Shown here: positions 1 through 7,903 of the stretch, piece by piece
Numbering within the stretch: the stretch's first letter is position 1
How the letters are laid out: each line of letters begins with the position of its first letter
Assembly (NCBI GenBank): GCA_019637335.1
Contig: JAHBVV010000019.1
Location: 64,391 to 128,390, forward strand
Origin: Candidatus Hydrogenedentota bacterium
GTDB lineage: Bacteria > Hydrogenedentota > Hydrogenedentia > Hydrogenedentales > JAEUWI01
Reading direction: 5' to 3'
DNA: 64,000 bases
Position numbers and translations under genes: made by a program
The notes under the pieces: model-generated
Told to the model about the DNA's origin: nothing
Databases searched by the model: none
What the model saw: the letters and a program-made list of their open reading frames with translations, nothing else

Positions 1-528
1 GCGGCGCTCCGCTTCAAGCGCGTAGAGCCCCTGCTGCCGAACCAGATCCAGCGCGCGGGAGTAGCCGCCGGGAATGGCGGCGTCGAGCGCGGGTTTGCCG
101 ATGTCATGCAGGAGGCCGGCGGGGTAGGCCAGCAGGGCGTACGGGCTCTGGATCTTCCCGGCGATGGTTCGCGCGTACCGCGCCACGGCCAGGCTGTGCT
201 TCCAGTGGGCTTCCAGGTTGAGGCCCGGATTGCGGGGTGTGTCGAAGAGGCGGGGCGCGACGTTTTCGAGCACGATCTCCGCAACGCGCGCCAAACCCAG
301 CTTGATCAATTGCGCTTCGAGCGGCGCGTTGGCGGGCAGGCGTGTTTCATGCGCGGCGACCGCGCGAAGCGCGCCGGCGGCGGCTTCGTCGTACGCGGCA
401 AGCGCCGCCAATTCCTCCCACAGGACCGTGCCGGCGTCCAGCGCGAGGAGTATTTCTCGCGCCAGATGCGGCAACGCCGGTAACCCTTGCAAGGAGGTGA
501 TCCGGTGTTTGACGTCTGAGTTGGTCAT
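1..528 (-). CDS. HDOD-domain signalling protein, N-terminal part (runs off left edge)
   Basis: The reverse strand reads open for 176 codons from an ATG at 528 to base 1, so the gene is cut by the window edge. The N-terminus (about residues 14-60) has the helical pattern of an HDOD domain, with LPALPHLAREIL near residue 17. A degenerate HD signature, LLHDIGKPAL, with His141-Asp142 follows after a conserved-looking helix around HWKHSLAVARYA. HDOD proteins are regulatory relatives of HD-domain phosphohydrolases, found in motility and stress signalling and usually without catalysis. The ribosome site is weak: GGGA lies directly before the ATG, so a start further upstream cannot be excluded. The C-terminus and any fused domain are not visible. 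Confidence 0.85.
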   Translation of the reverse strand, partial: MTNSDVKHRITSLQGLPALPHLAREILLALDAGTVLWEELAALAAYDEAAAGALRAVAAHETRLPANAPLEAQLIKLGLARVAEIVLENVAPRLFDTPRNPGLNLEAHWKHSLAVARYARTIAGKIQSPYALLAYPAGLLHDIGKPALDAAIPGGYSRALDLVRQQGLYALEAERR

Positions 529-1123
529 TCCCAAGTAGCGACAAACGGTATCGCTATTCCTGCACTTCGCACACGATGGTTCCAGACGAGCGCTTCGCAC
601 GCTACGAATTGCTGCGTCGGAAACCTGAAGCTACTATATCATGTATAGGCGAGAAACGCCAACACAATATATGAGCCTGTCGCGGGCCGCAGCCCACCCT
701 CCCATTGAGATCCCAAGTACCGCGATTCCGGTTGCCCGGAAACGACGGTAGCGCCATGATAGCAGCAAATGGCGACAAAGTGTCAAATTTTTGCCGTGCG
801 GGTTTCCTGCCGCCGCCGGTGTGCGCGTGACGCCGGATTTACACCACGATCCGCCAATCACTTGTTCTCCCGGCTATATGGACCAACCTGTTCTCATCGC
901 CGTCGGGGATCCACAATCAACCCAAGCGTTCAACGTGCGCCAACGTTGGCTCAGTCTTCGAGGCTGAGGCAGCGCGAGCGGTGGGTTCGATCAGCGCATC
1001 AAGGCCACGAGCCCAGCCCGGGAATCCCAAGACGAATCAGCGATTTTTCATTCGTGGTAACACTATGGCGGGATGATGCGCCGACCGCCTTTAATGGTCA
1101 GCCTCGGCCACGGCGATCCTGTT

Positions 1124-1213
1124 GCGCCTTTCGGCGCTGAACACAGCCGGGACGCCCGCCTCCGGCGCGTCATGGAGCTGTGCCACTTTCTTTTCGAGGT
1201 GGTCTTGGTGGGG
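1124..1213. repeat. 90-base direct repeat, left copy
   Basis: This segment starts with the palindrome GCGCC-TTTC-GGCGC and continues through GGGACGCCCGCCTCCGGCGC into GAGCTGTGCCACTTTC and TCGAGGTGGT. An almost identical 90-base segment lies at 1411-1500. The two copies flank the shorter 45-base units. Several GC-rich hairpins could form. No gene is present. Confidence 0.8.
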
Positions 1214-1248
1214 GGCAGGGGATTTTTTTGGAGGCGGGCTCGCGTTGC

Positions 1249-1268
1249 CGCGGACACGAATTTCCGCG
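1249..1268. repeat. Palindromic extragenic element, copy 1
   Basis: CGCGGACA-CGAA-TTTCCGCG is an 8-base inverted repeat with one mismatch and a 4-base loop. It is followed by GATCCT and a GCGCC/GGCGC palindrome. A second copy with the same order of parts lies at 54859-54878, more than 53 kb away. Confidence 0.75.
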
Positions 1269-1275
1269 ATCCTTT

Positions 1276-1455
1276 GCGCCTTTCGGCGCTTTGGACAGGC
1301 GGGACGCCTATCCTACATTTGCGCCTTTCGGCGCTTTGGACAGGCGGGACGCCTATCCTACATTTGCGCCTTTCGGCGCTTTGGACAGGCGGGACGCCTA
1401 TCCTACACTTGCGCCTTTCGGCGCTTTGGACAGGCGGGACGCCCGCCTCCGGCGC
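1276..1455. repeat. Four tandem 45-base units with paired hairpins
   Basis: Units begin at 1276, 1321, 1366 and 1411. Each begins GCGCCTTTCGGCGC, a 5-base-pair hairpin with TTTC loop, and continues to AGGCGGGACGCCT, a second 5-base-pair hairpin with GGA loop. The first three units are nearly identical and end in ATCCTACA. The fourth switches into the longer 90-base repeat. There are no unique spacers between units, so this is not a CRISPR array. Confidence 0.9.
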
Positions 1456-1705
1456 GTCATGGAGCTGTGCCACTTTCTTTTCGAGGTGGTTTTGGTGGGG
1501 TCAGGAGAACTCGTAGAAGCGGGCTCCCTTTGCCGCGCTCCCTCGCATGTTAACCGACCGTTCGCGCTATAGCCGCGCGTCACTGCTTCAGACGGCTATA
1601 CCGTTTCCATTCGCGCAAATTCGTGTCCATTCGCGGTTCAGGTGTCTCGGATTGCGGCCCGAGGCGCTCCTGCGCGCGTTTGCGATGGCATGTCCGCGGG
1701 CCATC

Positions 1706-2797
1706 TTACAGCGCGATGGCTGCGATGAGCCCGTGAAACAGGCGGTGGGTGACGAACACGCAGGGCTTCAACAGCAGGCTCGCGAAAGCCCAGCACATCA
1801 AAAAGCCAATGGCGCCTTCCATGCGCACCGGAAAGTGGTTTGCGATGAGGAGCAGCTTGATCATCAGCGACACGAGCAGGGCCAGGCCCATGAGAATGCC
1901 CGCGACGGGTCCGAACACCATGCCGAAATAGTTGCCGGCGAAGTTGACGAAAAGGTTGAGGATCGTGAACACAACGCCGAGCCAGGCGAGCGTGGGTAGA
2001 TCGTCGCGGAATCGTTCGCCATCCAGCGCGCCAATGAGGTGGAGCGCCAGATATAGTGCGGCGGCGTGAGCGCATACGCTGATGCCGAAATTCATCGTCC
2101 GGATGACCCATATCCAGGCGCGGGGGAGATCGGCCGCGTTCTCGGGGGCCGCCGAAAAGAACATGGCCACCCAGGTTTCAACCGGCAATACATTCACGAG
2201 AAGCAGGGTGATGGCCGCGATACCCACGAAGACGAGAATCTCGCGCTTTTTTCGGGCGCGGCTCTCGTCGCTGTCACCGGGACGTGGTTCGGGCGCCCGC
2301 GGGCGGGGCGGATCGGGCCGGTAGAGCGTGCGCCGCTCGTTTTCCGAAGGCGGCGCATAGGCGCGATCCGCCTGGGTCGCGCAGATGTGGCACAGGTCCC
2401 CGCCGGGCCGTTGGTTGACGTCCCACGCGCCCCGGAAGGGCCGCTGGCAGCGGGCGCAACATCCTGCCGGGCCGGGGCGCGCCGCGTGTTCGCGGATCCC
2501 ATCCTGCCAGGCGCGCGAAACCGCGGGGGATTCGGGTTCGCTTTCCACCGGCGCGCCCGGGCTCTCAAAGGAGCGGGATGGTTCCTCTGTTGGCGGCGGC
2601 GATTCGAATTCTCCCGTGGCCGGGGAGAAGGGATCCGCCGGATAGGCCGCCTCGGGGAACAGGCTGGAGGCGATCGCCGGATCGCCGCCGGTTTCCGATA
2701 GCCGGCGCCCGCAGGCGACGCAGTACCTTGGTTCCCCGTAGACATAGGCGTCGATCCGGTTCAATTGTCCGCAGCCGCACGTGATGTCGCGCCCCAT
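1706..2797 (-). CDS. Zinc-ribbon membrane protein of unknown function
   Basis: The 363-residue protein starts at an ATG preceded by GGGAGGAG at good spacing. Near the N-terminus, paired cysteines CGCG and CVAC resemble a zinc ribbon. A second Cys pair set, CARC and CHIC, lies about 90 residues later. A long Pro/Glu/Ser-rich linker separates the two, and another separates the second ribbon from the membrane. The C-terminal half carries about four to five hydrophobic segments, beginning with EILVFVGIAAITLLLV. The likely arrangement is cytoplasmic ribbons tethered to a membrane domain. I do not recognise the family. It is divergent from rsgA, with 140 bases between the two starts. Confidence 0.75.
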   Translation of the reverse strand: MGRDITCGCGQLNRIDAYVYGEPRYCVACGRRLSETGGDPAIASSLFPEAAYPADPFSPATGEFESPPPTEEPSRSFESPGAPVESEPESPAVSRAWQDGIREHAARPGPAGCCARCQRPFRGAWDVNQRPGGDLCHICATQADRAYAPPSENERRTLYRPDPPRPRAPEPRPGDSDESRARKKREILVFVGIAAITLLLVNVLPVETWVAMFFSAAPENAADLPRAWIWVIRTMNFGISVCAHAAALYLALHLIGALDGERFRDDLPTLAWLGVVFTILNLFVNFAGNYFGMVFGPVAGILMGLALLVSLMIKLLLIANHFPVRMEGAIGFLMCWAFASLLLKPCVFVTHRLFHGLIAAIAL

Positions 2798-2937
2798 GAA
2801 ACTCCTCCCTCTTGAATTGGTCTTCCGGGTATGTGTCTACGCCGATCGCCCGCCTTGTGGCAAACGGCGAGGAGTGCGCATACTTAGTGTACGCCATGGG
2901 GCGGGCAATTATTCGGCCCGCAACAGGGATCCGTAAC

Positions 2938-4008
2938 ATGACAGGCACGCTGGAAGAGCTGGGATACACGGCGTCGCTGCGGGAGCACTATAATTCCGTC
3001 GCGGCGGAGGGACAATGCCCCGGGCGCGTTGTGGAAGCATTTCAGGAGTTGTACACGGTGAGCACCGGCGGCCGGGCGCTTCGGTGCACGCTGTCGGGCC
3101 GATTGCGCTCGCGGCTGGCCGATCGCGCGGCGTATCCCACGACGGGCGACTGGGTCATCCTGGCCCCGGCCGACGCGACTTCGGGGGTCATCCACGATCT
3201 GATGCCCCGGCGCGGCGTGTTGTTACGGCGAGCGGCGGGGGAACGTTCCGCCGCCCAGGCGATCGCCTCCCACATCGACGTCGCCGTGATCGTGCAGTCC
3301 GCCGACCGCGATTTCAGCGTGAACCGCATCGACCGGTACATTTCAATTGCGCGCGCCGCCGATATAAGGCCGATCGCGGTGATCAACAAGGCGGACCTGG
3401 TTTCTCCCGAGGCCATCGGGGAACTGTGCGCCGCGATTTCGTCCCGCCATCCCGGCCTGCATGTCGTGACGAGCAGCGTCGTGGAAACCGGTGGGCTGGA
3501 GGGCTTGCGCGCCGAACTGCTTCCGGGCGAGACGTGTTGTTTTCTGGGCTCGTCCGGGGTGGGTAAGTCCACGCTGATCAATGCGCTGATGGGACACGAA
3601 TGCGCGGCGACCGGCGCGGTTTCCGAGGCGACGCAGCGCGGCCGCCACACGACGACCAGCCGGACGCTGTTCGCGTTGCCCGGCGGCGCGCTGGTGATCG
3701 ATACGCCGGGGATGCGCGAACTGGGGCTTGCCGATTCCGGCGCCGGGGTGGAGGATAGTTTTGCCGAAATCCGCGACCTGGCGCGGGCGTGCCGCTTTTC
3801 CGATTGCAGCCATCAGGAAGAGCCGGGCTGTGCGGTGCGGGCGGCGATCGACGAGGGATCGTTGGCGCCCGCGGCGCTGGACAGCTACCTCCGGTTGCGC
3901 CGGGAAGCGCGACGATTTGAGCAGTCCGCGGCGGAGCTCCGGCGGACGGAGCGCAAGCACGGGAAGATGATCAAGCAGATTCTTCGGGAAAAGCGCGATC
4001 GCTGGTAG
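2938..4008 (+). CDS. rsgA: Ribosome small-subunit biogenesis GTPase RsgA
   Basis: RsgA is a circularly permuted GTPase that helps late maturation of the 30S subunit. The order of motifs here is the permuted one: NKAD at residues 150-153 comes before the P-loop GSSGVGKST at 204-212 and DTPG at 255-258. An OB-fold-like region precedes the GTPase, and a C-terminal zinc site follows with Cys285, Cys290, His292 and Cys298. The 356-residue length from the ATG at 2938 fits the family (about 350). The frame is open upstream to about 2812 with an earlier ATG at 2896, but the preceding 42 residues do not look like RsgA and would approach the neighbouring divergent start. An AGGG 10 bases before the chosen ATG is a moderate ribosome site. 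Confidence 0.95.
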   Translation: MTGTLEELGYTASLREHYNSVAAEGQCPGRVVEAFQELYTVSTGGRALRCTLSGRLRSRLADRAAYPTTGDWVILAPADATSGVIHDLMPRRGVLLRRAAGERSAAQAIASHIDVAVIVQSADRDFSVNRIDRYISIARAADIRPIAVINKADLVSPEAIGELCAAISSRHPGLHVVTSSVVETGGLEGLRAELLPGETCCFLGSSGVGKSTLINALMGHECAATGAVSEATQRGRHTTTSRTLFALPGGALVIDTPGMRELGLADSGAGVEDSFAEIRDLARACRFSDCSHQEEPGCAVRAAIDEGSLAPAALDSYLRLRREARRFEQSAAELRRTERKHGKMIKQILREKRDRW

Positions 4009-4015
4009 CGCGCGA

Positions 4016-4615
4016 CTATTCGGATTCCCCGGATGGTTCCTCGAAGCCGTAGAGCGCGAGCAGCTCGGCGTGGCGTTTCAGGGCGGCCCGGGGGCCGCCG
4101 CCATCACGTCGACCGATACACTGCGCGACGGGGGCGCCCGCCCAGATTTCATTGGGGCCCACGTCCTTTTTCACCATGCTTCGCGGAAGGATAACCGCGC
4201 CGTCGCCGATGGTCACGCCAGGTAGGATATAGGTGTGCGGGCCGATGTAGCAGTTCTTGCCGATGATGATGGGCGCAGTCTGGTGCGGGGTCAGGCGCCA
4301 GTGCACATCCGTGCCGTGAAAGGTGTGGTTCATGTCCCGCAGCACGGCGTAGGGCTCGATGCGGGTTCCGGCGCCGATTTCCACGCGATCATTGCTCGCG
4401 ATCATGACATGCACGCCCAGCTCCACCTCGTCGCCGACGAGGATCCGTCCCTGGCCGTGCGTCCGCAGGAGGACATTGTTTTCCACCACGCAGCGCGCCC
4501 CCAGCTCCACGTGACCCTTGATCTCCAGGTAATCGCAATCGAATCGGCAGCCAGGGCCAACCTTTTTGAATTTTTTCTGGAATCGGCGCGCGCGCCAGGC
4601 ATCAAAGAAGCTCAT
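4016..4615 (-). CDS. Left-handed beta-helix (hexapeptide) acyltransferase
   Basis: The protein has 199 residues and belongs to the trimeric hexapeptide-repeat transferases that O-acetylate sugars or polysaccharides. The repeat pattern [LIV]-G-x4 is visible through IKGHVELGARCVVENNV, ILVGDEVELG and VEIGAGTRIEPYAV. A loop with HTFHGTDVHW follows, then the terminal coils IIIGKNCYIGPHTYILPGVTIG and the closing IWAGAPVAQ typical of the family. The ATG at 4615 has GAAGGA about 8 bases upstream. The reading frame continues much further upstream, but that part has unrelated composition. It converges tail to tail with rsgA (7 bases between stops) and is divergent from the gene at 5006. The substrate cannot be read from sequence. 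Confidence 0.85.
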   Translation of the reverse strand: MSFFDAWRARRFQKKFKKVGPGCRFDCDYLEIKGHVELGARCVVENNVLLRTHGQGRILVGDEVELGVHVMIASNDRVEIGAGTRIEPYAVLRDMNHTFHGTDVHWRLTPHQTAPIIIGKNCYIGPHTYILPGVTIGDGAVILPRSMVKKDVGPNEIWAGAPVAQCIGRRDGGGPRAALKRHAELLALYGFEEPSGESE

Positions 4616-5005
4616 TGGGTTTATCCTTCGGGCGGTATTGTACTTGCGGAGCCGCGGGCGCACAACCCGCGCGGGGTGCGCGTCGAATTTGTGCATGCTC
4701 CGGAGAGTGTAAGGGCGCGGAAGCTGACCACAATATGTAGTGCCACTGAACAAATCGCAGTTTTTTCCGGAATCGTGAATTGGAATTCTGTAGGTCGCTA
4801 TTCGATTCAAATAGAAAGACTTAGCGTTTTCGTGATGTGTACGTTTTTCGGAAATTTTATTGTACAATTTTGTACTTGCACATATATTGTGTACGTGATA
4901 CCATGGAGCCCGGCATCGAGGATTGGGAACGGATCCTGCCCTGTATCGATGATCCAGCTGGTGTGAAATGGCGCCAATGCGGGCCGGGGAAGGCGAGTAG
5001 GTTAC
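4616..5005. promoter_or_regulatory. Divergent promoter region, AT-rich
   Basis: This 390-base gap separates the acyltransferase (-) from the radical-SAM-like gene (+). The part at 4740-4905 is markedly richer in A and T than the surroundings and contains the short palindrome TTGTACAA near 4860. A candidate promoter reading rightwards is TTGCAC at 4876-4881 and TACCAT at 4899-4904 with a 17-base spacer. I see no small gene in it. Confidence 0.4.
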
Positions 5006-6649
5006 ATGGGAACCCGAATACACCTGTATGCCCTGCCGGGGCTGCCGATCCGTCTTGAGGATCTGACGCCCCAACCCCTGCTGGCCCGTTGCGCGGGGGC
5101 CTTATCGGCGCGGGGCCACGTCGCGCGCATCTACGACGCGGGGTCGCTGGCTTGCCTGGATCAACCGGAGACGCGTGCGCTCGCGCATATGATCGCGGAG
5201 AGCGGGGCGGGGCCCTGGCCGCGCCATTTTCCGGGGGGATTGGGCCGCATCGCCCGTGCGCTCCGCCAGCACCGTGCGGCTCGGGTGCGGCGCGTGGTGG
5301 CGGAGGAATGCGAACGCCCGTGCCCGGCCGTGATCGTGATTCAGATCGGGCGCCAGAAGGACGTTCCGGAGGCCCGGGCGCTTGCGGCGGCCTTGCGCGA
5401 GCGCCGTCCACAATCCGTGATCGTGGTGGTGGGCGCCTTCGTAAACGCCTTTGCGCGGCCATTGCTGGCCGCCGCGGGCGAATTCGACGCCGCTTGCACC
5501 GGGCCGGCGGAGTCGGTGCTGGCGGGCCTGGTCCGGTCGCGCCGGGATCGTTCCAGCTGGGACCGAATTCCGGGGCTCGTGTATCGGCGCGGTGCGTCGG
5601 TCGCCGCTGGATCGGCGCGCATGCGGCCGCTGGAGCCGGACTTCGCGCCAGCCGCCTACCATCCGCGGGTGTATCCCGCGCTCCTGCACGCGGGCAAGAT
5701 CAAGCTGTTTACACTGCAGCACAGCACCGGCTTGCGCCATGCGGGCCACTATCGCGGCGAATGGGCGCGGCGGCCGGTGCACGTGCGCGAGGCGCGGCAG
5801 TTGCGCGCCGAGATGCTCTACCTCTTTGAACTGTACGGCGCGCGCGCCTTTCACATCGCCGGCCCCCATACACCGCGCGAGGCCGCCCTCGAACTGGCGC
5901 ACGAGTGCGCCACGCTTCCCTTCGAACTCGTGTACGCCCGTGACGGCCACGTTCTGGAGACGGATGGCGAGCTGCTCCGCGCGCTCGTCCGCTCGGGGTG
6001 CCGTGTAATTCGATTCGGCTTGTTGACGGGAAGCCAGCGCCTTTTGTCGGATTACTACGGGGAGGACTGGACCGTCAGCGAGGTCGAGGCCTGCATGCGT
6101 ATGTGCCGGGCGCACGGAATGCGCCGCCACGTCTCGTTTGTATACCCGTGCCCGGAAGACGACCGCCACACCGCCGCGGAGACGATCCGGATGATTCAAC
6201 GCTGCCAGCCCGACAGCGCGTGCTTCTCGCTGCCCGAGCTCGCGCCCGGCAGCGTCTGGTTTCAGCATGCGCGGGCCTGCGGCTTCGGCATGCCCGGGGG
6301 GCGCCTGGCTCGTTGGGTGGGGGGGCATGGCGTTGCCGCGGAAGTGGCGGGCCGGCCGCCGGTTCGCCCCTTCACGATGCGGGGCCTCTGGGGACGCGCC
6401 CTGGCGCAGCAGATTCGGTCGTTGTCCTCGGAAATTGAACGCCGCGGAATCCCCATCGAATCGGGTGGCGCGTCGTGTCTGCTGTCGGAAGTCGACCCGG
6501 GCGCAAGCGGCCTGGGCGGCCTGCTCGCGCGGCTTGACCTGGACCCGCTCCATGCTACTATTGACTCCTACAACGGCCGGGCCACGGCCTCCATCGACAC
6601 ACTGGATCTTTCCCCGCCGGCACGGATGCGGGAAGCGGTAGGGAACTGA
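5006..6649 (+). CDS. B12-binding/radical-SAM-like protein lacking the cluster cysteines
   Basis: The 547-residue protein has the layout of the cobalamin-binding-domain radical SAM group. An N-terminal Rossmann-like region of about 170 residues is followed by a TIM-barrel-like part with LYGARAFHIAGPHTPREAALE and VIRFGLLTGSQ. The position where the family carries CxxxCxxC has Thr241, His245 and His248 with exactly the same 3- and 2-residue spacings (motif HSTGLRHAGHY). A normal [4Fe-4S]-SAM cluster is therefore not expected. The N-terminal domain also lacks an obvious DxHxxG cobalamin motif. The gene ends 7 bases before the ketosynthase-like gene, so the two are probably co-transcribed. Function is unknown: it may be a scaffold, or an enzyme using another cofactor. 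ATG 5006 was chosen because a purine-rich GGGGAAGG lies upstream. Confidence 0.6.
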   Translation: MGTRIHLYALPGLPIRLEDLTPQPLLARCAGALSARGHVARIYDAGSLACLDQPETRALAHMIAESGAGPWPRHFPGGLGRIARALRQHRAARVRRVVAEECERPCPAVIVIQIGRQKDVPEARALAAALRERRPQSVIVVVGAFVNAFARPLLAAAGEFDAACTGPAESVLAGLVRSRRDRSSWDRIPGLVYRRGASVAAGSARMRPLEPDFAPAAYHPRVYPALLHAGKIKLFTLQHSTGLRHAGHYRGEWARRPVHVREARQLRAEMLYLFELYGARAFHIAGPHTPREAALELAHECATLPFELVYARDGHVLETDGELLRALVRSGCRVIRFGLLTGSQRLLSDYYGEDWTVSEVEACMRMCRAHGMRRHVSFVYPCPEDDRHTAAETIRMIQRCQPDSACFSLPELAPGSVWFQHARACGFGMPGGRLARWVGGHGVAAEVAGRPPVRPFTMRGLWGRALAQQIRSLSSEIERRGIPIESGGASCLLSEVDPGASGLGGLLARLDLDPLHATIDSYNGRATASIDTLDLSPPARMREAVGN

Positions 6650-6656
6650 GCGCGCC

Positions 6657-7901
6657 ATGGAAGTAAACGCAGTCGTTATCACGGGGATGGGGGTCCTGTC
6701 CTGCAATGGCATAGGCCGGGAAGCGTACTGGGATGCGATTGCGTCCGGACAATCGGGGATCCGGCGGATAAAGCGCTTTGACGCCTCGGACTTGCCCTGC
6801 CAGATCGCGGGGGAGCTGTGGGACTTCAATCCCGAAGATTTCATGAAAAAGAACGTGGTCCGCAACTGGAACCGGCACGTGCACCAGGCGATTGCCTCTT
6901 CGAGGCTGGCGGTACAGGACGCGAACCTCAAGGGCGCGGGCTACGATCCGGAACGGATCGCCGTGGCGATGGGGACGAGTATCGGGTCGCCCGACGAGGC
7001 GTACCGCGGGCACATGGAGGCGATGGAGAGCGCGGGGTACAAGAAGATCAACAAACTCGCCTCCTCGGCGTTTTCCGGACACTCGGCCACGGTGCACGTC
7101 TCCATTGATATTGGCGTCCGCGGCCCCGCGATTACCATTGCGAGCGGCTGCGCGACGGGGCTGGACGTGTTGAACTGGGGATACAACCAGATCCGGCTGG
7201 GCCAGGTGGACGCGGCGGTCGTGGGCGCGACGGAATCCCCCATTTTTCCGCTATCGCTGGCGTCCGCGTGCTCGCTGGGCATACTGTCGAAGCGCAACGA
7301 TGATCCGGCGGGCGCCATGCGCCCCTTCGACCGGCACCGCGACGGGATCGTGTTGAGCGAGGGCGCCTGCACGCTGGTGCTCGAGCGCGCGGACCGGGCC
7401 CGGGCGCGCGGCGCGCACATTTTCGCGGAAGTTGCCGGCACGGGGTCGGCGGCGGAGGGCCAGAATCCGCTGATGCTGGAGGCCGAGGGGAAGACGCTGG
7501 CGCGGGCGATCGAGACCGCGATTTCCAGCGCGGGGATCAACCGCTACGACATAGGCTGCATACAGGCCCACGGGGTGTCGCTGGACATGTACGACCGCTG
7601 CGAGACCAACGCGTACAAGCGGGTCTTCGGCGAGCAGGCGTACCGGATACCCGTAAGCGCGGTGAAATCGATGATCGGCCAGTCCTATTCCACGGGCGGG
7701 CTGATGGGCGTGGGGGCGGCGCTCCTGACCCTGGAGCGCGGGATTCTCTCGCCGACGTTGAACCTCGAGGACCCCGATCCCCTGTGCGACCTGGACTTCG
7801 TCCCCAACCGCGCCCGCCTCAACGACATCGACACGGCGCTCGTGGTTTCCATCAGTTTCGGGGGCACGCACTGCGCCTCCGTCCTGCGTAAGGTTGCCTG
7901 A
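6657..7901 (+). CDS. Beta-ketoacyl synthase (FabF-like) with altered active-site triad
   Basis: The 414-residue protein is a full-length thiolase-fold ketosynthase of the FabF/KAS I-II type. The nucleophile is Cys165 in ASGCATGLD. The first histidine is His305 in IQAHGVS and the lysine is Lys337. The second catalytic histidine, normally in a KSMTGH motif, is Gln342 here (KSMIGQSYSTGG). In this family the Cys-His-His set drives acyl transfer, decarboxylation and condensation, so the change may alter decarboxylation or substrate range. It lies between the radical-SAM-like gene and the first sensor kinase, with 2 bases between its stop and the next start. It could make a specialised lipid or polyketide. 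It is unlikely to be the housekeeping FabF, but that is inference. Confidence 0.85.
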   Translation: MEVNAVVITGMGVLSCNGIGREAYWDAIASGQSGIRRIKRFDASDLPCQIAGELWDFNPEDFMKKNVVRNWNRHVHQAIASSRLAVQDANLKGAGYDPERIAVAMGTSIGSPDEAYRGHMEAMESAGYKKINKLASSAFSGHSATVHVSIDIGVRGPAITIASGCATGLDVLNWGYNQIRLGQVDAAVVGATESPIFPLSLASACSLGILSKRNDDPAGAMRPFDRHRDGIVLSEGACTLVLERADRARARGAHIFAEVAGTGSAAEGQNPLMLEAEGKTLARAIETAISSAGINRYDIGCIQAHGVSLDMYDRCETNAYKRVFGEQAYRIPVSAVKSMIGQSYSTGGLMGVGAALLTLERGILSPTLNLEDPDPLCDLDFVPNRARLNDIDTALVVSISFGGTHCASVLRKVA

Positions 7902-7903
7902 AC

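Larger units (their letters stand above)
529..1705. other. Repeat-rich non-coding stretch
   Basis: No open frame here looks like a protein: the candidates are Arg/Ser-rich and overlap on both strands. The stretch holds an AT-richer patch around 620-680, with a small GGCG/CGCC hairpin at 648-660, then the palindromic and tandem repeats listed separately between 1124 and 1500. Around 1605-1645 there is a copy of the ATTCGTGTCCATTCGCGG-type repeat, which is related in reverse complement to the repeats near 14160. Confidence 0.6.

Noticed and set aside
1276-1455. Possible CRISPR array
   Set aside because: The 45-base units are contiguous and identical without unique spacers, and no cas genes are present.
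1547-1999. Plus-strand frame overlapping the zinc-ribbon gene end
   Set aside because: Charged, His-rich antisense of the membrane helices; no start signal.
5102-6931. A 609-residue minus-strand frame opposite the radical-SAM-like gene
   Set aside because: The plus-strand protein has family motifs and operon spacing. The minus frame has no recognisable domain.
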